Positions 40,666-49,541 of a DNA stretch of 64,000 nt are shown piece by piece. Position numbers and translations under genes: made by a program. The DNA comes from Streptomyces kaniharaensis. GTDB lineage: Bacteria; Actinomycetota; Actinomycetes; Streptomycetales; Streptomycetaceae. Every line of letters begins with the position of its first letter. The first letter of the stretch is position 1. The stretch spans positions 2,986,001 through 3,050,000 of the forward strand of contig NZ_WBOF01000001.1 of NCBI RefSeq assembly GCF_009569385.1, given 5' to 3'. The notes beneath the pieces were generated by a model that was given only the letters and a program-made list of their open reading frames with translations, made no database searches and had not been told where the DNA came from.

Positions 40666-42189
40666 TCAGCGATGCTGGGTGGTGCGGCCGAGCACGGGCC
40701 CGGCGATGGCGGTGAGGACGAAGGCGGCCGTCCCGCAGCCGATCAGCTGCAGGAGGGTCGGATCCACACCGGTCAGCAGCCCGGCGCTCTCGGCACCCGC
40801 GGCGGCCAGACAGATGAGGGCGGTGCTCCAGCTGAGCCCGAAGGCGTTCAGCAGCAGCGCCAGCCAGAGCGAGCCGCCGAGGAGCAGCAGCGCGCCGAGC
40901 TGCGGGACGCCGAGCGCGGGGGCGCCGGGCCACAGCACGGTCGCGGCGGCGTCCAGCGCGGCCACGGTGGTGAGGTAGATGAAGAGGCAGCCGAGCAGCA
41001 CCCCGCCGGTCCGCCGGGTGAACTCGGCCGAGGTGTGGCTGGTCCGCAGCGCGGCGACGGCCATCGCCCGGTAGCGGAAGAGCAGCCACTCGGCGAGCCC
41101 GAGGCTGAGCGTCAGCGCGATCATGGCCGGGCCGGTCGGCGTGGTGCTCGCGCCGTGCGCGGCACCGGTCCTGACGGCCTGGTGGATGGTCACACCGAGA
41201 CCGGCGATCAGGGTGAGCGTGCCGCAGGCCAGGCCGAACAGCAGGTGCGGGATCTCCTGGCGGATCTGCAGCTTCAGCGCGACGGCGTCCTTGCCGTCCT
41301 TGTCGCGGCGGATGCAGAACAGCAGCTCCCGGGCGGCCAGTCCGACCGCGAGGAGCAGCGAGGCCAGCAGGACGACGGTCCGGACGACCTGCGGGACGTC
41401 CACCGCGAGCACCACGCCCGCGCCGACCGAGGCCGGCGCCAGTGCCACCAGCAGGAACTTCTCCCGCCCGAGCACCAGCAGCACGGTCGCCGCGCCCAGG
41501 TAGGCGGACTGCCCGGCGGCGAAGCACAGCGAGCTGAACGGACCTCCGACCACGTACGCGACCGTCGCGGCGATCAGCGCGCCGACCGGCGCCCCGATCG
41601 CCAGGCAGACCGCGGCGTCGCGACGCCGGAGCCGGCTGAGCCAGCGGTACGCGCGGTGCGCGAGCGCCTGGTTGAAGGCCCAGCTGGTGAGCGTCGCGAG
41701 GGTGAGCGCGAGCATGCCGGAGGGCAGGCCGAAGCGCATCCGGGTGGCCGCGAACAGGTTGGTGCCGAGCAGGTAGCCGAGCCCAGGCAGGGCGAACACC
41801 AGGCCGCGCACGACGCAGCGCCAGGGGTCGGCCCGCCAGGGGTTGGCGAACTCGGAGCTCGGGCCGGGGTAGCGCCGCTCGACCTTCTCGAACAGCTCCT
41901 CGGCGAGGGTGAAAGCGTCGGGCCGGCCGTACAGGAGCGCGGCCTGCTCGTCGGAGAGGCCGTCGGACTCCAGGATGGCCGCGATCTCGAAGGGGTGGAC
42001 GGCGTCGGCGCAGATGTCCTGCAGCCGCTCGGCGAGCTCGTCCAGCGGGTCCGCGGAGAGGCCCAGCTCCTCCGCGGGCGCCGGCTGGGCGGGCAGCGAC
42101 GGACGGCGGCGCTTGAGCGGCAGGGTGCGCAGCTGCACCGTCCGCTCGGAGCCGCCCTCGTCGGGCACCAGACGGATCGGACCACTCAT
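40666..42189 (-). CDS. Polytopic membrane protein of the exopolysaccharide operon
   Basis: The protein has 507 residues. ATG 42189 overlaps the stop of the 33-residue ORF. Residues 1-135 are cytoplasmic with an acidic helical part (LAERLQDICADAVHPFEIAA, DEQAALLYGRPDAFTLAEEL). The remainder has about ten to twelve transmembrane helices (for example VVRGLVFALPGLGYLLGTNL and GVPQLGALLLLGGSLWLALL). I do not recognise a named family. Its place directly after a PelF-type glycosyltransferase is that of PelG, the predicted membrane partner of PelF. It may be the polymer conduit or flippase, but this is inference from position and topology. Confidence 0.78.
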   Translation of the reverse strand: MSGPIRLVPDEGGSERTVQLRTLPLKRRRPSLPAQPAPAEELGLSADPLDELAERLQDICADAVHPFEIAAILESDGLSDEQAALLYGRPDAFTLAEELFEKVERRYPGPSSEFANPWRADPWRCVVRGLVFALPGLGYLLGTNLFAATRMRFGLPSGMLALTLATLTSWAFNQALAHRAYRWLSRLRRRDAAVCLAIGAPVGALIAATVAYVVGGPFSSLCFAAGQSAYLGAATVLLVLGREKFLLVALAPASVGAGVVLAVDVPQVVRTVVLLASLLLAVGLAARELLFCIRRDKDGKDAVALKLQIRQEIPHLLFGLACGTLTLIAGLGVTIHQAVRTGAAHGASTTPTGPAMIALTLSLGLAEWLLFRYRAMAVAALRTSHTSAEFTRRTGGVLLGCLFIYLTTVAALDAAATVLWPGAPALGVPQLGALLLLGGSLWLALLLNAFGLSWSTALICLAAAGAESAGLLTGVDPTLLQLIGCGTAAFVLTAIAGPVLGRTTQHR

Positions 42190-42287
42190 GCGCCCACCTC
42201 TCCCCCGGCCAGGGCGGCCGGGAGGTGCCCCCACCGCTCGGTAGCCGCTTCGCGGTACACGCACCTCCTGATGATTCGCTCGCTCAT
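42186..42287 (-). CDS. 33-residue ORF overlapping both neighbours
   Basis: ATG 42287 overlaps the stop of the PelF-type gene (ATGA), and its TGA overlaps the ATG of the membrane protein gene (ATGA again). The predicted peptide starts MSERIIRRCVYREAATERWG and ends GGEVGA. The internal AGGAGGTGCGTG provides one ribosome-binding-like site and GGGGGAGAGGTGG another, so the frame may mainly relay ribosomes between the two large genes. Whether the basic, single-Cys peptide itself has a role is unknown. Confidence 0.55.
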   Translation of the reverse strand: MSERIIRRCVYREAATERWGHLPAALAGGEVGA

Positions 42288-43789
42288 GCCCCCACCTCGC
42301 TCGGCTGGGCTCGGGCGACGAGCTGCTGGTCCCAGTCGGCGGGGACGTTCTCGGCGGCGACGACGCCGCTCGGCATCCAGCGGGCGGTGCCGAGGAGTTC
42401 GGTGTAGATGCCGCGGAAGCCGTCGATGTTCTGGCGGAGCGTGAACTGCTCGATGACCCGCAGCCGGGCCTGCTCGCCGAGCCTGCCGCGCCGTTCGGGG
42501 TCGCGCAGCAGCTCGATCGCGGCGGCGGCCATCGGCTCGGGCTCGCGCGGCGGGACGACCAGCCCGGTGTCGCCGACGGCCTCGCGCACGCCGCCCACGT
42601 CGGTCGAGACGGTCGCGCGTCCGCAGGACATCGCCTCGATCAGGGTGAACGGGAAGCCCTCGCTGATGCTGGAGAGCATGACCACGTTGCCCGCCGCGTA
42701 GGCGTCGGTGATGTCGGCGACGCGGCCCTCGAAGGCCACCGAGTCGGCTATGCCGAGCTCGGCGGCCAGGGCTATGCAGCCGTCCCGGTACGCCTCGCCG
42801 CCCTTGGGGGTGCCGCCGAAGAGCCGCAGTCGCGCCTCGGGGATCTCGCGTCGGACGATGGCGAAGGCCCGGATCAGGGTCTCCAGGTCCTTGATCGGGT
42901 CGACCCGGCCGGCCCAGCTGAGGGTCGGGGTCTGCGGCTCCGGGCCGGCGGGCGGGAAGGCCGTCGGGTCCACGCCGTTGTAGACGGTCCGGATGTTCGC
43001 GGACGGGGTGCCGCCGCGCTCCTCCCAGCGCCGGTTGTACCGGTTGCCGGGGGTGACCAGCGCGGCCTGACGGTAGCTCTCCTCGGCGAGCATCCGGTAG
43101 AAGCCGAGCAGCAGCGCCTTGACCGGCCACCGGTACGGACCGGTGCGGTAGCCGAGGTAGCGCTCGCGCAGGTAGATGCCGTGCTCGGTGAGCAGAAACG
43201 GTACGCCGTACTGCTGAGCGGCGATCAGCCCGGGCAGGGTGGCGAGGCCGCCACTGGCCGCGTGGGCGACACCGTTCGTCGGCGGCTCGACCGAGAGCGG
43301 GCGGAGCGCGTGCTCCAGCAGGTCGGTGGCGTTCAGGGCGTCGTGGAGGGTGGGCCGGGAGACGGCCGTGGGGAGGTAGTCGCGGGTCCAGACGTGCTGG
43401 AGGGTGCGCAGGGCGCGCTCGCTGCGCAGCGCGGGGCTGAGCAGCCCGCGCCGGGCGAGGTCGGCGAAGCCGTACAGCTCGGTGCCGAAGTGCGTGGTGT
43501 AGACGGGGTCGAGGATGGAGTGGAGGAAGCGCTCGTACGCGTTGAGGAAGCGCCGCATCTCGCGGCCGCGCGGCGCCCTCGCCTCGGCGGCGGGGCCCCA
43601 CAGCGGTGCGGTGGTGACGGACCGCACGTTGGCGGGCAACTCCCAGGCCAGTGGTTCGTGACCGGTTCCGGTGACGGCGATGATGTCGAAGTCGACGTCG
43701 GGCATGCCTTGAACGAGCTGGTCGCACCAGACGCTCACGCCGCCGTGCTGGTGCGGATACGTCCCCTCGGTGAGCAGGGTGACGCGCAT
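42284..43789 (-). CDS. pelF: PelF-type family 4 glycosyltransferase
   Basis: The protein has 501 residues, starting at ATG 43789. The N-terminus MRVTLLTEGTYPHQHGGVSV followed by WCDQLVQGMPDVDFDIIAVT is the PelF hallmark (GT4 with the extended N-terminal insert, residues 1-270). The acceptor/donor half has TLSWAGRVDPIKDLETLIRA. The E-x7-E motif that binds the nucleotide-sugar phosphate is in SISEGFPFTLIEAMSCGRAT. PelF polymerises the Pel exopolysaccharide from UDP-GalNAc-type donors in the cytoplasm; the GT4 half of fungal Gtb3 is related in idea. It sits 116 bp after the deacetylase-like gene and is translationally coupled downstream. Confidence 0.92.
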   Translation of the reverse strand: MRVTLLTEGTYPHQHGGVSVWCDQLVQGMPDVDFDIIAVTGTGHEPLAWELPANVRSVTTAPLWGPAAEARAPRGREMRRFLNAYERFLHSILDPVYTTHFGTELYGFADLARRGLLSPALRSERALRTLQHVWTRDYLPTAVSRPTLHDALNATDLLEHALRPLSVEPPTNGVAHAASGGLATLPGLIAAQQYGVPFLLTEHGIYLRERYLGYRTGPYRWPVKALLLGFYRMLAEESYRQAALVTPGNRYNRRWEERGGTPSANIRTVYNGVDPTAFPPAGPEPQTPTLSWAGRVDPIKDLETLIRAFAIVRREIPEARLRLFGGTPKGGEAYRDGCIALAAELGIADSVAFEGRVADITDAYAAGNVVMLSSISEGFPFTLIEAMSCGRATVSTDVGGVREAVGDTGLVVPPREPEPMAAAAIELLRDPERRGRLGEQARLRVIEQFTLRQNIDGFRGIYTELLGTARWMPSGVVAAENVPADWDQQLVARAQPSEVGA

Positions 43790-43905
43790 TCCTGTCCCCC
43801 CTCCTGTTCTTGCGTCGGGCGTCCGTTCCGGGTGGCCGGAACGGGAGCCGTGGCAGGGCCGGGCCGGGGTTCGCCCGGCCAGGCCCCGCCAGCGGGTGTT
43901 ACGTG

Positions 43906-46257
43906 TTACCGGTTGCCGGACTGTCCGGCGTGCTTGCGATCGCGCTCGGCCGTCCCCCCGGAGGCCTTGGCGTTCTTCGCGGCATCGGCGGCGTTGCCGT
44001 TGCCGTTCTTCACGACGCCCTTGCCGGGCACCGGGGTTCCGCTGCCGGGGACCAGGGACGGAGCCTTGGTCCGGGTGGTGTCGCTGGGACCGACGGGGAC
44101 CGGGGTGGCGACACCCTGCGGCACCGTCTTGTCGGTCGTCGCCGGGGCCGTGACGGACTTGGCCGCGACGTTCGGAGCGACGGCGGCCGGGGCCGCCGGG
44201 GCGGAGCCCGAGGACAGCTGCAGCGTGACGCTGCTCTGCAGGGAACCGGGTGCCACCCAGCCGGACAGCGTACCGGCGTAGGCGGAACCGAAGGCGGTCG
44301 AACCGATGGCCAGCTTCTGAGTAGTTCCCGTCGGCATGGTGGCCTGGACCTGAACACCGGACGGCGCGTTGACCGTGACGGTGTTGCCCACCTTGTAGGC
44401 GGTGACCTGGCCGGAGGCCAGGGCCGCGTTCCAGGCCGCGCGCTTCTGGAACTCCTGGCCGATCTCGCCCTCACCGAGGTTCATGATCGGGGTGTTGTCG
44501 GTGTAGAGCGAGCGGTAGGTGCCGAGGATCTTCTCCAGCACCGGGTACAGGATCCGGCCCTCGGAGAGGTTCGACTGGTGGATGAAGTGCGGCCGCGGGT
44601 CGTTGTTCATCACGTGGCCGAGGTCGATCCGGGCCTCCAGCGGCACGATGTACGACTGGTAGCCGGTCGCGGTGTCCAGCGGCTTGGGCAGGCAGGTCGA
44701 GTTCGCGTTGTTCTCGCAGATCCCGCTGCCGCCGTTGGCCTTGCTGGTGTAGATCCAGTTGTACTCGTCGGCCTCCTCCACCGCCGAGCCGGCGTTGTAG
44801 AAGACGTTCATCGGGTAGCGCGGCACGGTCAGCGTCGACGAGCCGACGGCCCGCTGGGCGGGCTCGCGGGAGGCGTCGCTGCCGGTGAACTTGATGCCGT
44901 TGGCGGCCAGCGCCGGCGCCAGGTTCGGGTTGTCGCTGGTCTCCTGCGGGGCGGTCAGCAGACCGGAGTGCTCGCCGGTGACCAGGACGTTCGGGTCGAC
45001 GTGGAGACCGTTCTTCGTGGCCCAGTCGAAGTTGTTCTTGATCTGGGTGTTGATCGTGTTCTGGTCGACCCAGACCACGTTGCCCGTGGCGTCCTTGGTG
45101 CAGCGCCACGGCACCACGCTGACGTCCTGGACGCAGCCCAGGTACGGGTGGGTGTAGGTGTGGTTGACCCAGCGGTAGCTGGTCTGGTCGGCGATCATCT
45201 GGCTCGACGTCGGGTCGACCGTGGCGCTGTGGTCGGCCTTCCAGTCCTCGCTGCCGCCACCGTTGAACACCATGTCCATGGTGAAGTTGTTGGCGGCCTG
45301 CCACTGCTTGGCGTACTGCGCGTCGGCGGCCGTCATCCGGATCGGGTTTCCGGTGTCCGGCGTGCCGGGCGGGCAGGTGACGTCACCGGGGGTGCACTTC
45401 AGCGTGGTGGACCAGCGGTCGTCCGCCAGGAAGACGTCGTCCACGTGGGCCGCGAAGTAGTTGCGGTCGTAGCCGAGGTGGACACCCTGGGTGATCCAGT
45501 CGACCATGCCGCGGGCCAGCAGCCGGTACTGCTGCTGGTACTGGTTGTAGACGAACGTGACGACCAGTTCCTTGCGGCCGTCGTGGGTGTACTCGCCGAC
45601 CAGCGAGCCGCGCGCGGTGCTGTTCGGGATCGGGGCGTCGACCAGCGGCGTGAACGAGGCGCCGGCCGGCAGGCCGGCCATCGGGGTGGCCAGGTAGCCG
45701 TAGCTCTCGCTGACGTTCGGGTCGTTGTCCTCGAACGGGACGCTGCCCTTCAGGTAGCCGAACGGGCCCGAAGTGCCGGCCGCGGTGGTGGCTCCCTGGA
45801 AACCGTCCAAGGTGCCTATGTAACCGGGATTCTGGGCCCAGTTCAGACCCACCGCCGGGCTGGCGAGCGTGTACGCGTCGATCTGGCGGACGTTGAAAGC
45901 CGCCTCGTACGTCGCGATCGCCGTCATCTCGGCCGGCGAGTTGGTGAAGGGGTTTTCGTTGGGCAGCACGATGCCCTGGTACTTACCCCGGGGGGTCCCG
46001 TTGACCGTGTCGCTGAGGAAAGCGGCGTTGATCACCGGACGGTTGGGGTCGCTCAGGCTGACGACCTTGTACGGGGTGCCCTGGCTCTTGAGCTCGGCGG
46101 TGATCGCCGCGACGGACGGGCCGCCGTCGTCGATGACCAGGACGGTGAGATCGATCCTGACGGGCGTGGTGTCGCCGTGAGCCAGGGTGGTCTGCAGGCC
46201 GCTGGCCAGCAGAACTGCCGCCGCGCAGGCGGCAACTCTTCGGGTCGCTCGACCCAT
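43906..46257 (-). CDS. Secreted polysaccharide-deacetylase-like protein (Agd3/PelA-like)
   Basis: The protein has 783 residues. ATG 46257 is preceded by GGGGAGGATCACC. A signal peptide (MGRATRRVAACAAAVLLASG, cleavage after TLAHG) leads to an N-terminal flavodoxin-like part (about 30-160, LTVLVIDDGGPSVAAITAEL). A beta-rich part and a deacetylase-like barrel follow. Metal-site motifs of CE4 type are visible: H271-V-D273-D274 (AHVDDVFLADDRW) and H366-T-Y-T-H370 (WVNHTYTHPYLG). GEHSGL and FIHQSNLSEGRILYPVLEKI lie further on. Residues about 640-783 are a beta domain plus a Pro/Ala/Lys-rich tail. The multi-domain layout resembles Agd3 (CE18) of Aspergillus and the deacetylase of PelA. It is the first gene of the operon and would deacetylate the exported amino-sugar polymer. 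Confidence 0.82.
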   Translation of the reverse strand: MGRATRRVAACAAAVLLASGLQTTLAHGDTTPVRIDLTVLVIDDGGPSVAAITAELKSQGTPYKVVSLSDPNRPVINAAFLSDTVNGTPRGKYQGIVLPNENPFTNSPAEMTAIATYEAAFNVRQIDAYTLASPAVGLNWAQNPGYIGTLDGFQGATTAAGTSGPFGYLKGSVPFEDNDPNVSESYGYLATPMAGLPAGASFTPLVDAPIPNSTARGSLVGEYTHDGRKELVVTFVYNQYQQQYRLLARGMVDWITQGVHLGYDRNYFAAHVDDVFLADDRWSTTLKCTPGDVTCPPGTPDTGNPIRMTAADAQYAKQWQAANNFTMDMVFNGGGSEDWKADHSATVDPTSSQMIADQTSYRWVNHTYTHPYLGCVQDVSVVPWRCTKDATGNVVWVDQNTINTQIKNNFDWATKNGLHVDPNVLVTGEHSGLLTAPQETSDNPNLAPALAANGIKFTGSDASREPAQRAVGSSTLTVPRYPMNVFYNAGSAVEEADEYNWIYTSKANGGSGICENNANSTCLPKPLDTATGYQSYIVPLEARIDLGHVMNNDPRPHFIHQSNLSEGRILYPVLEKILGTYRSLYTDNTPIMNLGEGEIGQEFQKRAAWNAALASGQVTAYKVGNTVTVNAPSGVQVQATMPTGTTQKLAIGSTAFGSAYAGTLSGWVAPGSLQSSVTLQLSSGSAPAAPAAVAPNVAAKSVTAPATTDKTVPQGVATPVPVGPSDTTRTKAPSLVPGSGTPVPGKGVVKNGNGNAADAAKNAKASGGTAERDRKHAGQSGNR

Positions 46258-46412
46258 GGTGATCCTCCCCTTGGGACAGGCGCTTCCGCGGCTCGGCGCT
46301 CGCCTGCCCTGTAGCTGTTCGCGGGCAGCAGGCTGCCCGGCGCCCATCCTGGTCGAGGGTCGGCTCGGCAAGGGACCAATTGGGCGAGAGTGCAGCAAAC
46401 CTGTTACCAACG

Positions 46413-46431
46413 TTCATGGCGATGCCATGAA
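46413..46431. promoter_or_regulatory. 19-bp dyad TTCATGGC-GAT-GCCATGAA
   Basis: Perfect 8-bp arms with a three-base centre lie about 155 bp upstream of the deacetylase-like gene, in the AT-rich part of the divergent region. This is a good size for an operator of the operon. Confidence 0.55.
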
Positions 46432-46514
46432 GGCGCTGATTGTGACCGGAACGGGACCGGCCATGCAAATGATGAATTGAAAATGAAAAAACGGAGCCTG
46501 AGCGCTACGCGTCG

Positions 46515-46530
46515 TTACCAACCGTGGTTA
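46515..46530. promoter_or_regulatory. Dyad TTACCA-ACCG-TGGTTA
   Basis: Near-perfect arms (5 of 6 bases) flank a four-base centre. The half-site GTTACCAAC also occurs at 46403-46411 next to the first dyad, so one regulator may bind both places. Confidence 0.4.
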
Positions 46531-46684
46531 CCAGCCGGGGACATGGGTGGGTCGGCGGGACACCTACACTGTGGTCGTTGCGCATGACACTCTTGCACAT
46601 CTTGCCGATCCAATGGGCAGGTTCATGCAATATCGGGCACCGGTGTGGCATGTGACGGTCCGAATATGCAATGGAGGCGCCGGC

Positions 46685-47665
46685 GTGACCGATCAGCGGA
46701 CCGAGGTGGGGGCAATCGGCGGTGGGCGGAATGCGTCGCCGGAGCCGGACGGAATGCCCCAGGTAGGGCGCAGTCTCGGGCTGCGCGGCGCGCTCAACGC
46801 CCGGGACCTGGGCGGCTATCGGACCGCGGACGGAAGGGTCCTTCGACCCGGTACGGTCCTGCGCAGCGATGGCCTGAACCATGTCACCGCGGACGACCTG
46901 GACACGCTTCAGGCCCTGGGGCTGCGCCACGTCGTCGACCTCCGCAGCCTCGACGAGGTCCGCGAGGCGGGGCCGGACCGGCTTCCCGGCCTCCCGCCCG
47001 CCGAGCTCGCCGGGGACCTCCCCGCGGGCACCACGATGACCGTCGAGTCGGCCTCGGGCGACGGCGTGACCTTGCACCATCTCCCGGTGTTCGCCGAGGA
47101 ATTCGACATCTACGTAACACTTCGCGACGCCCTGGCCGACCGCAGCCCGGAGCGGCAGCGCGCGCTGCTCGGCGACGGCCGGGCCGCCGCGATGATGACC
47201 GGCCTCTACCGCTGGTTCGTCACCGACCCGGTGGCCCGGGAGCGCTTCGGCACCGTGCTGCGCCTCCTCGCCGCCCCGGACGGGCCGCCGCTGCTGTTCC
47301 ACTGCTCGGCCGGCAAGGACCGCACCGGCTGGGTGGCGGCACTGCTGCTGACCGCCCTCGGGGTCGACCGCGAGACCGTCCTCGCCGACTACCTGCTCAC
47401 CAACGAGCGGTCCGCCCCGATCGTCGGCCGGGTGATGGACGACTTCGGCACCCGCGGCCTGATGCGCGAGCCGGAGCTGCTGCTCCCGGTGTTCCGGGCC
47501 GACCCCGGCTACCTGGCGGCGGCCTTCGCCGAGGTCGAGGCCGGCTGGCCCGACTTCGGGGCGTTCTGGCGGGACGGTCTCGGGCTGGACGACGACGTGC
47601 TGGCGGGCCTTCGGGCCAACCTGCTGGACGGCGACGAGCCCGGGGCCCGGCTCAGCCCTCGCTGA
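46685..47665 (+). CDS. Tyrosine-protein phosphatase (Y_phosphatase3, MptpB-like)
   Basis: The protein has 326 residues. GTG 46685 lies seven bases after GGAGG. The opening [20 protein letters not shown], then [20 protein letters not shown], and the P-loop [20 protein letters not shown] (Cys-x5-Arg with Lys/Asp) define the family to which MptpB belongs. The lipid-phosphatase-like KDRTG form lets such enzymes act on phosphotyrosine and sometimes phosphoinositides. It is cytoplasmic. It is divergent from the exopolysaccharide operon; tyrosine phosphatases often tune polysaccharide export, but no tyrosine kinase is adjacent. Its 3' end overlaps the convergent sigma gene by 14 bases. Confidence 0.9.
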   Translation: MTDQRTEVGAIGGGRNASPEPDGMPQVGRSLGLRGALNARDLGGYRTADGRVLRPGTVLRSDGLNHVTADDLDTLQALGLRHVVDLRSLDEVREAGPDRLPGLPPAELAGDLPAGTTMTVESASGDGVTLHHLPVFAEEFDIYVTLRDALADRSPERQRALLGDGRAAAMMTGLYRWFVTDPVARERFGTVLRLLAAPDGPPLLFHCSAGKDRTGWVAALLLTALGVDRETVLADYLLTNERSAPIVGRVMDDFGTRGLMREPELLLPVFRADPGYLAAAFAEVEAGWPDFGAFWRDGLGLDDDVLAGLRANLLDGDEPGARLSPR

Positions 47666-48557
47666 TCAGGCCCTCACGGAGCTGGGTGAGGGTCTTGGTG
47701 AGCAGCCGGGAGACGTGCATCTGGGAGATGCCGATCTCCTCGCCTATCTGCGACTGCGTCAGGTTGCCGAAGAACCGCAGCATGATGATCCGGCGCTCGC
47801 GCGGCGGCAGCTTGGCCAGTAGCGGCTTGAGCGACTCCCGGTACTCCACGCCCTCCAGCGCCAGGTCCTCGTAGCCGAGCCGCTCGGCCAGCGGCCCGTC
47901 GCCGTCCTCCTCGCCGGGGCTGGAGTCGAGCGAGCTCGCGGTGTACGCGTTGCCCACCGCGAGGCCCTCGACCACGTCCTCCTCGCTGACGCCGAGGCAG
48001 GCGGCCAGCTCGGCGACGGTGGGGGAGCGGTCCAGCCGCTGGGCCAGGTCGTCGCCCGCCTTGGTGAGCGCCAGCCGCAGCTCCTGGAGCCGCCGCGGCA
48101 CCCGGACCGACCAGCTGGTGTCCCGGAAGAACCGCTTGATCTCGCCGACCACGGTGGGCATCGCGAAGGTCGGGAACTCCACCCCGCGCTCCGGGTCGAA
48201 CCGGTCGATCGCCTTGATCAGGCCGATGGTGCCGACCTGGACGATGTCCTCCATCGGCTCGTTGCGGCTGCGGAAGCGCGCGGAGGCGTACCGGACCAGC
48301 GGCAGGTTGAGCTCGATCAGGGTGTCGCGCACGTAGGTGTGCTCCGCGCTGCCCGGCGCCAGGTCGGCCAGTCGCAGGAAGAGCGAGCGGGAGAGCGTGC
48401 GGGTGTCCAGCCCGGCGCCGGGTTGTGCCTGCGCGGGCGCCTCGGGGACGGGCGGCGCTTCGGATGGCCCCCGCTGCAGCGGGACCCGGTCCTCGGCGAC
48501 CGCGGTGCCGTTGGCCTGACCAGCGTGGATCTCCGCAGTGCCCAGCTCTCCGGACAT
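47652..48557 (-). CDS. SigF/SigB-family sigma factor (first of two)
   Basis: The protein has 301 residues. ATG 48557 follows GGGGGTG. After a variable 75-residue N-terminus come region 2 ([40 protein letters not shown]), region 3 and region 4 ([20 protein letters not shown] with [20 protein letters not shown]). This is the stress/sporulation sigma group that includes SigB, SigF and SigN of Streptomyces. In S. coelicolor sigF and sigN are adjacent near upp and tadA, so this pair is probably the same locus; I cannot assign which is which. No anti-sigma gene is adjacent. Confidence 0.93.
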   Translation of the reverse strand: MSGELGTAEIHAGQANGTAVAEDRVPLQRGPSEAPPVPEAPAQAQPGAGLDTRTLSRSLFLRLADLAPGSAEHTYVRDTLIELNLPLVRYASARFRSRNEPMEDIVQVGTIGLIKAIDRFDPERGVEFPTFAMPTVVGEIKRFFRDTSWSVRVPRRLQELRLALTKAGDDLAQRLDRSPTVAELAACLGVSEEDVVEGLAVGNAYTASSLDSSPGEEDGDGPLAERLGYEDLALEGVEYRESLKPLLAKLPPRERRIIMLRFFGNLTQSQIGEEIGISQMHVSRLLTKTLTQLREGLISEG

Positions 48558-48632
48558 GCACCCACCCCCTTGTGACTGACGGATGAACGGGCGCCGACGC
48601 GCGGACGTTCCCGGCGACGGCCTTCCCCCTCC

Positions 48633-48658
48633 ATACCGGCACACGATCGTCGGCAAAC
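48633..48658 (-). promoter_or_regulatory. Possible SigB/SigF-type promoter of the first sigma gene
   Basis: On the minus strand, GTTT (48658-48655) and GGTAT (48637-48633) are 17 bp apart. This is close to the GNTT-N14-17-GGGTAT pattern of SigB-family promoters. It would allow autoregulation or control by a related sigma. Confidence 0.35.
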
Positions 48659-48701
48659 CCGAAGGTCGCAAGATGTCACTTGGTGGTAACGCGGAGCGAC
48701 C

Positions 48702-49541
48702 TCATTCTTCCCAGGAGTTGCCGGTCCGAAGCCTCGTCAGGATGCGCGAGAGCAACCGGGAGACGTGCATCTGGGACATCCCCAGCTCGGTGCTGATCTG
48801 GGACTGGGTCAGGTTGGCGAAGAACCGCAGCATGACGATCCGGCGCTCCCGTTCGGGCAGCTGGACCAGCAGGTGACGGACCATGTCGCGGTGTTCGACC
48901 TCGGCCAGCGCGGAGTCCTCGTAGCCGAGCCGGTCGAGCAGGGCGAGCCCGCCCTCGTGCTCCTGCGCCGCCTCCAGGGAGGCCGCGTTGTAGGCCCGCC
49001 CGGCGTCCAGGCAGGCCCGGACGTCCTCCTCGGGGATGCGCAGGCTGGCGGCGATCTCGGGCACCTTGGGGGCCCGCCCGTGGAGCACCGTCAGCTCCTC
49101 CATCGCGCCGCTGACCTGCACCCACAGCTCCTGCAGCCGGCGCGGGACGTGCATGGTGCGGACGTTGTCGCGGAAGTAGCGCTTGATCTCGCCGAGGATG
49201 GTCGGCAGGGCGTAGGTGGGGAACTGCACCCCGCGGCTGGGGTCGAACCGGTCGATCGCGTTGATCAGGCCGATGGTGCCGACCTGGACGACGTCCTCCA
49301 TCGGCTCGCTGCGGCTGCGGAAGCGGGTGGCCGCGTAGCGCACCAGCGGGATGTTGATCTCGATCAGCGCGGCCCGGACCCGCTCCCGCTCGGGGGCGTC
49401 CGGGGGCAGTTCCGCCAGCCGCTCGAACAGCACCCGGGTCAGCGTCCGGACGTCCACCGCCGGACGGCCGCCGGGGCCGCGCAGACGGTCCGGCCGAAGC
49501 TCGCCGGCCGGGCTGATGATCCCCGCCAGCACCTCGTCCAC
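48702..49541 (-). CDS. SigF/SigB-family sigma factor (second of two)
   Basis: The protein has about 279 residues. A GTG at 49541 lies ten bases after GGGAGG; GTG 49547 or TTG 49559 are alternatives. Region 2 reads [20 protein letters not shown] and [20 protein letters not shown], and region 4 [20 protein letters not shown] with [20 protein letters not shown]. It is a close paralogue of the sigma gene downstream on the same strand (145 bp away), with a much shorter N-terminus. The two may recognise overlapping promoters. The region between has no terminator-like hairpin, so read-through is possible. Confidence 0.92.
   Translation of the reverse strand: MDEVLAGIISPAGELRPDRLRGPGGRPAVDVRTLTRVLFERLAELPPDAPERERVRAALIEINIPLVRYAATRFRSRSEPMEDVVQVGTIGLINAIDRFDPSRGVQFPTYALPTILGEIKRYFRDNVRTMHVPRRLQELWVQVSGAMEELTVLHGRAPKVPEIAASLRIPEEDVRACLDAGRAYNAASLEAAQEHEGGLALLDRLGYEDSALAEVEHRDMVRHLLVQLPERERRIVMLRFFANLTQSQISTELGMSQMHVSRLLSRILTRLRTGNSWEE

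Larger units (their letters stand above)
46258..46684. other. Divergent regulatory region (427 bp)
   Basis: This lies between the exopolysaccharide operon (minus) and the tyrosine phosphatase (plus). It holds no gene. It is markedly AT-richer around 46380-46500 (for example TTGAAAATGAAAAAACGGAG). It contains two dyads, at 46413 and 46515, and a TACACT -10-like box at 46565-46570 for the plus strand. Confidence 0.6.
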
